This document shows, in pieces, positions 60,826-64,000 of a stretch of DNA of 64,000 nucleotides. A model generated the notes under the pieces. The model did not search any database and was not told where the DNA came from. It worked only from the letters and a program-made list of their open reading frames with translations. Origin of the DNA: Streptomyces sp. DHE7-1 (lineage in GTDB: Bacteria; Actinomycetota; Actinomycetes; Streptomycetales; Streptomycetaceae); the NCBI GenBank assembly GCA_016432725.1, contig JACJDG010000003.1, positions 1,488,001-1,552,000 on the forward strand, given 5' to 3'. How positions within the stretch are numbered: the first letter of the stretch is position 1; every line of letters begins with the position of its first letter. A program made the translations under genes and the position numbers.

Positions 60826-61907
60826 GTCCGTTCCTTGTACGGGGAGGGCGTCCCGGTGGCCCAGGACGGGGTGGCGGTGATCTCGACGACGGCGGCGAAC
60901 AGGGAGACGCCGAAACTGTTGTTGAGCATCAGCACCCGGTCGCCGGGGCCGACTTCGCGGGTCTCGACGAGGTGGTGCAGGGCGGCGAAGTGGTCGCTGG
61001 TGGTCATGTGACCGAGGGCGCGGCCGAACTCGAGGACGCCGCGGGCCGGGTCGATGCCGAGCGGTTCGAGGACCGAGCGGATGTACTCGGGGCCGCCGGA
61101 CAGCACGTGGGTGACGCGGGTGATGTCACCGGGCCGCAGCCCGGCGTCCTCGATGGCGCGCAGTCCGGTCTCGGTGCGGGCCGCGTCCACGGCCTTGCGG
61201 GCGAGGGTGGCGGCGCCGGGGTCGCTGCGGGCGTAGTCGATCATCCGGGCGACCAGGTCGATCCGGCCGGTGCGGGTGCGCCGGGGCGGGAAGAGGGGGC
61301 CGCGCGGCCGGTTCATCTCCTCCAGCTCGGGCAGCGAGCCGGAGACGAGGGACAGGACGCGGGCGAAGCCGCCGCGGGTGGACAGCACGACGGCGGTGGC
61401 CGCGTCGCCGAGGATCGACGGGCGTTTCATCCGGGCGCCGCTCTGGTAGCGCCAGCGGTCGACGCGTTCGGTGCCGAAGTTCTCGGCGGCGGTCACCAGC
61501 GCGGCCGTGCGGGACGGGTCGGCGCTCAGGTGGCCGTGGGCCAGTTCCAGGGCGCCGAGGGCCGCGTTGCAGCCCTGCCGTACCTCCATCGCCGGGACCC
61601 GGGTGCCGACCGCGTGCCGGAGCACGTACTGGTGCGGGGTCCACAGTTCGGGTCCCTGCTCGTGCAGCGAGGCGTGCAGCACGAGCGCGATGTCGGCGGC
61701 CGGGTGCGCGGAGCGTTCCAGTGCGGTGCGGGCGGCCTCCACCGCCATCTCGGGCGGCGAGATGTCGCCCGCGACGGCGGCGCCGGTCCAGCCGCCGGCC
61801 CGCCACTCGTCCTCGGCGTACCGGCCCTCGGCGACCGCGCGGTCGGCCGGGTGGGGCCGGGGCAGGTAGCAGCCGAGGCCGTCGATGAACAGGTTCGCTA
61901 CGCGCAC
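60822..61907 (-). CDS. Ketosynthase III-like (KASIII/FabH-type) enzyme
   Basis: A 361-residue thiolase-fold enzyme. The active Cys is in VRQGCNAALGALELA (Cys113, matching FabH Cys112). The His of the triad is likely in RVTHVLSGG, but the position of Asn in FabH (GNTS) reads GHMTTSD, giving His instead of Asn. That change occurs in KASIII relatives that transfer acyl groups rather than condense with malonyl-ACP. The GTG at 61907 overlaps the upstream gene by 10 bp. In context it probably builds or transfers an acyl unit in a secondary pathway. Confidence 0.88.
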   Translation of the reverse strand: MRVANLFIDGLGCYLPRPHPADRAVAEGRYAEDEWRAGGWTGAAVAGDISPPEMAVEAARTALERSAHPAADIALVLHASLHEQGPELWTPHQYVLRHAVGTRVPAMEVRQGCNAALGALELAHGHLSADPSRTAALVTAAENFGTERVDRWRYQSGARMKRPSILGDAATAVVLSTRGGFARVLSLVSGSLPELEEMNRPRGPLFPPRRTRTGRIDLVARMIDYARSDPGAATLARKAVDAARTETGLRAIEDAGLRPGDITRVTHVLSGGPEYIRSVLEPLGIDPARGVLEFGRALGHMTTSDHFAALHHLVETREVGPGDRVLMLNNSFGVSLFAAVVEITATPSWATGTPSPYKERT

Positions 61908-64000
61908 GGTCCGTCCTCCTCCGCCCCGGTGCCGTCGCCGGGCAGCAGGCGTACGGTGCCGGCGGTGCCGTCGATCTCGATCCAGGCGCCGTCCTCGATG
62001 GCCGTCATCGCCTCGCGGACCGCGACGACCGTGGGGACGCCGAGCAGCCGGCCGCTGATGGCGGTGTGGGAGACGAGGCTGCCGCGCTCGACGACGATGC
62101 CCTTGGCGGCCATCATCAGCGCCAGCCAGCCGGGGTCGGTCTCCTTGGCGACGAGGATGCGGCCCACGCAGGCCTCGGGCTGCACGTCGGTGTCCCGGAC
62201 GACGAGGGCGCGGCCGCGTGCCGTGCCGCTGCTGGAGGCGATGCCGCGCAGCACGCCGTCCGCGTCGGGTCCGCCGGCCGCGGCGGTGTCCTGACGGGAG
62301 GCCAGGGCGACCGGCACGGGCAGGCCGCCGGGGACGGTGAAGTAGGCGGGCGGGTCGGCGGCGGCCGCGCTCCTGGCGAACCGGGCGGCGCGCCGGCGCA
62401 CCAGCCCCCGCAGGTCGGTGTCGGGCAGCGTGCCGTCGAAGGCGCCGAGCACCTCCTCGGTCTGGAGGTGGACGACGTCCTCGGCCCGGTCCAGCAGCCC
62501 CGCCTCGACGAGCCGCCGGGCGAGCCCGCGCATGACCTCGCGGGAGACGCCGTAGAGCTGGCTGCGGCAGAACCGGGTGTCCTCGCGGGCCTTGACGCTG
62601 AACCGCAGCGACGCCAGCACGGCGCCGAGCGCGGCCCGCTTGAGCGGGGCGGGGCAGGCTTCGCGCAGGGCGTCCCGGGCGGCGGCGCGGGCGGCGGCCT
62701 CGTCGGCCTCGTTGGCGGCGACGGTCAGTCCCTGGCCGATGTAGGGGCGCAGCGCGGTGACGATCTGCCAGGGTTCCTGGCGCGGGGTCAGGACCTCCAG
62801 CTTCAGGTCGTGCAGTGCGCGGTCGCCGTAGGTGCGCAGGTGCCGGGCGAAGGCGTCGGCGGTGCCGGTGCCGTACTTCCCCTCGGTGATCTCCCGCCAG
62901 ACCTCGGGCGCGGGGCGCTCCAGGACGGCGGTGCGCAGGGCCGGGTGGGCGGCCGCGCGTTCGGCGAGGGCGAGCGCCGAACGGACCGAGGCGAGGGTGC
63001 GGTTGGGGCGGCCGCCGCCCATCAGCCGGGGCAGCAGTGCGGCGCCGTCCGGCACCCAGCGGTCGAGGAGGGCGTCGGCGCAGGTCAGGGAGACCAGGGC
63101 GAAGTAGCTGGCGACCATGGTGACGCCCCAGCGGTGTTCGGCCTCGGTCCACATGGTGCGGTAGCGGGCGATGAGTTCGTCGGCGGTGCAGTCCTCGAAG
63201 GAGGGCCAGCGCGCCATCAGGTCGTCCCACCAGCGCAGGAACTCCCGCAGCCGGCGCGGCTGGGCGACGTAGGCGCGGGTGAGGCGGGGGGCGGCGCGCA
63301 GCACCTGCTTCCAGGCGCGGCGGCGGGCCACCGGGTCCGGGGCCGTGTCCTCGTCGCGTTCGGTGAGGCCGAGGGAGCGCTGCCACATGGGGCGGATGAG
63401 GTCGAAGCCGGGTATCTGGCCGTGCAGCGCGAACCAGGCGTCGAGGCGGTAGTAGACCCGTCCGTCGAGGTGCCCGATCATCCGGCTGAGGTGGTGCTGG
63501 TTGCGGCGCAGGGAGTCCTCGGGGACGCCGAGCCGCCGGTAGAAGTCGGCGAATCCGGTCCGGTAGAAGACGCGGGCCTGGGAGTAGGTCAGCGTGGAGG
63601 TGACGCCGGGGAAGGACTCGGTGAGGTTGTGGTTGGTCCACGGCACCGGGGGCGCGCTCTCCCCGCCCGGGACGGCGGCGCTGACCACGGGCCGGGCCTG
63701 GACGAGGTGGATGCGGCCGTCGGCGGTGAGGGTGCCCTCGATGTCCTGGGGGCCGCCGAAGAGTTCCTCGGCGCGGGCGGCGAGCTCGCCGATGGCGCGG
63801 ACCTCGTCGTCGAACAGCACGGGCGGTGCGCCGAGCGCGTCCGGGACGGGCAGCGGCACCGGTCCGGCGTCCGGCCGGGCCGGGTCGAGGCCCGCCATCA
63901 CGGACTTGACGGCGAGTTCGGCGCGTACGGCGCCGGTGGCGCGGTCCACGAAGAAGTGGTCGATGTCGGCCTTCTCCTGCACGATGCCCTCGCCGATGCC
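61898..64000 (-). CDS. PEP-utilising phosphotransferase (PEP synthase/rifampin phosphotransferase-like; partial)
   Basis: The gene runs off the right edge, leaving 700 codons. It begins here at GIGEGIVQEKADIDHFFV, the end of a PPDK-type ATP-grasp domain, then VQARPVVSAAVPGG and a central domain opening WTNHNLTESFPGVTSTLTYS. The C-terminal swivelling His domain has GSLVSHTAISGRLLGVPTVV with the phospho-His. The same three-domain order is seen in rifampin phosphotransferase and PEP synthase. It could phosphorylate a small molecule using ATP, or activate it for transfer. It overlaps the KASIII-like gene by 10 bp, first known gene of the cassette. Confidence 0.88.
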   Translation of the reverse strand, partial: GIGEGIVQEKADIDHFFVDRATGAVRAELAVKSVMAGLDPARPDAGPVPLPVPDALGAPPVLFDDEVRAIGELAARAEELFGGPQDIEGTLTADGRIHLVQARPVVSAAVPGGESAPPVPWTNHNLTESFPGVTSTLTYSQARVFYRTGFADFYRRLGVPEDSLRRNQHHLSRMIGHLDGRVYYRLDAWFALHGQIPGFDLIRPMWQRSLGLTERDEDTAPDPVARRRAWKQVLRAAPRLTRAYVAQPRRLREFLRWWDDLMARWPSFEDCTADELIARYRTMWTEAEHRWGVTMVASYFALVSLTCADALLDRWVPDGAALLPRLMGGGRPNRTLASVRSALALAERAAAHPALRTAVLERPAPEVWREITEGKYGTGTADAFARHLRTYGDRALHDLKLEVLTPRQEPWQIVTALRPYIGQGLTVAANEADEAAARAAARDALREACPAPLKRAALGAVLASLRFSVKAREDTRFCRSQLYGVSREVMRGLARRLVEAGLLDRAEDVVHLQTEEVLGAFDGTLPDTDLRGLVRRRAARFARSAAAADPPAYFTVPGGLPVPVALASRQDTAAAGGPDADGVLRGIASSSGTARGRALVVRDTDVQPEACVGRILVAKETDPGWLALMMAAKGIVVERGSLVSHTAISGRLLGVPTVVAVREAMTAIEDGAWIEIDGTAGTVRLLPGDGTGAEEDGPCA

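Overview
The window is high-GC actinobacterial DNA. Gene content, gene order, third-position GC bias, leaderless-type promoters and GTG/TTG starts all point to a Streptomyces chromosome. The arginine operon argC-J-B-D-R, the argG-argH pair, pheST and infC-rpmI-rplT are core genes of that genus. I saw no tRNA, rRNA, CRISPR array, insertion sequence or phage gene.

Layout. 1-2.4 kb: cobalamin biosynthesis (N-terminus of a probable BluB-CobT protein, then cobL). 2.6-6.4 kb: an acetyltransferase and a methionine importer operon, metN-metI-metQ, headed by a 28-codon leader peptide rich in Cys and Met. 6.5-14.6 kb: HAD hydrolase, small membrane proteins, a sigma-like factor, a secreted phosphodiesterase, an acyltransferase, a TetR/MFS efflux pair and an aldo-keto reductase. 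14.7-17.5 kb: argH and argG with an ARG box. 17.7-25.7 kb: an L,D-transpeptidase-like protein, then a two-component system divergent from two ferric-reductase-like/FMN-binding protein pairs and an ApbE flavin transferase, which look like an extracytoplasmic flavin electron-transfer system. 25.8-28.8 kb: a 66-residue His/Gly-rich peptide, an ABC exporter and a protein kinase. 28.8-30.2 kb: an ECF sigma/anti-sigma pair. 30.2-35.1 kb: argR, argD, argB, argJ and argC, chained by short overlaps. 35.1-47.8 kb: accessory genes (MFS pump, GtrA with a glycosyltransferase remnant, carboxymuconolactone decarboxylase, MocR/EamA pair, secreted glycosidase, 3-hydroxybutyryl-CoA dehydrogenase, NUDIX, TPR regulator). 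48.1-57 kb: core translation genes (pheT, pheS, an RNA methyltransferase, rplT, rpmI, infC), a sensor kinase, DUF1844 and SseB. 57.2-64 kb: a serine hydrolase, then a tightly overlapping cassette at the right edge (PEP-utilising phosphotransferase, KASIII-like enzyme, SnoaL-like protein, P450, UbiA-like prenyltransferase) that looks like part of an unassigned natural-product cluster.

Quality warning. More than twenty genes, including essential pheS and pheT, are broken by apparent single-base deletions in G/C runs. All shift in the way expected if one base is missing, so I read them as sequencing or consensus errors rather than pseudogenes. Coordinates below span the whole intended gene and state where the frame breaks.
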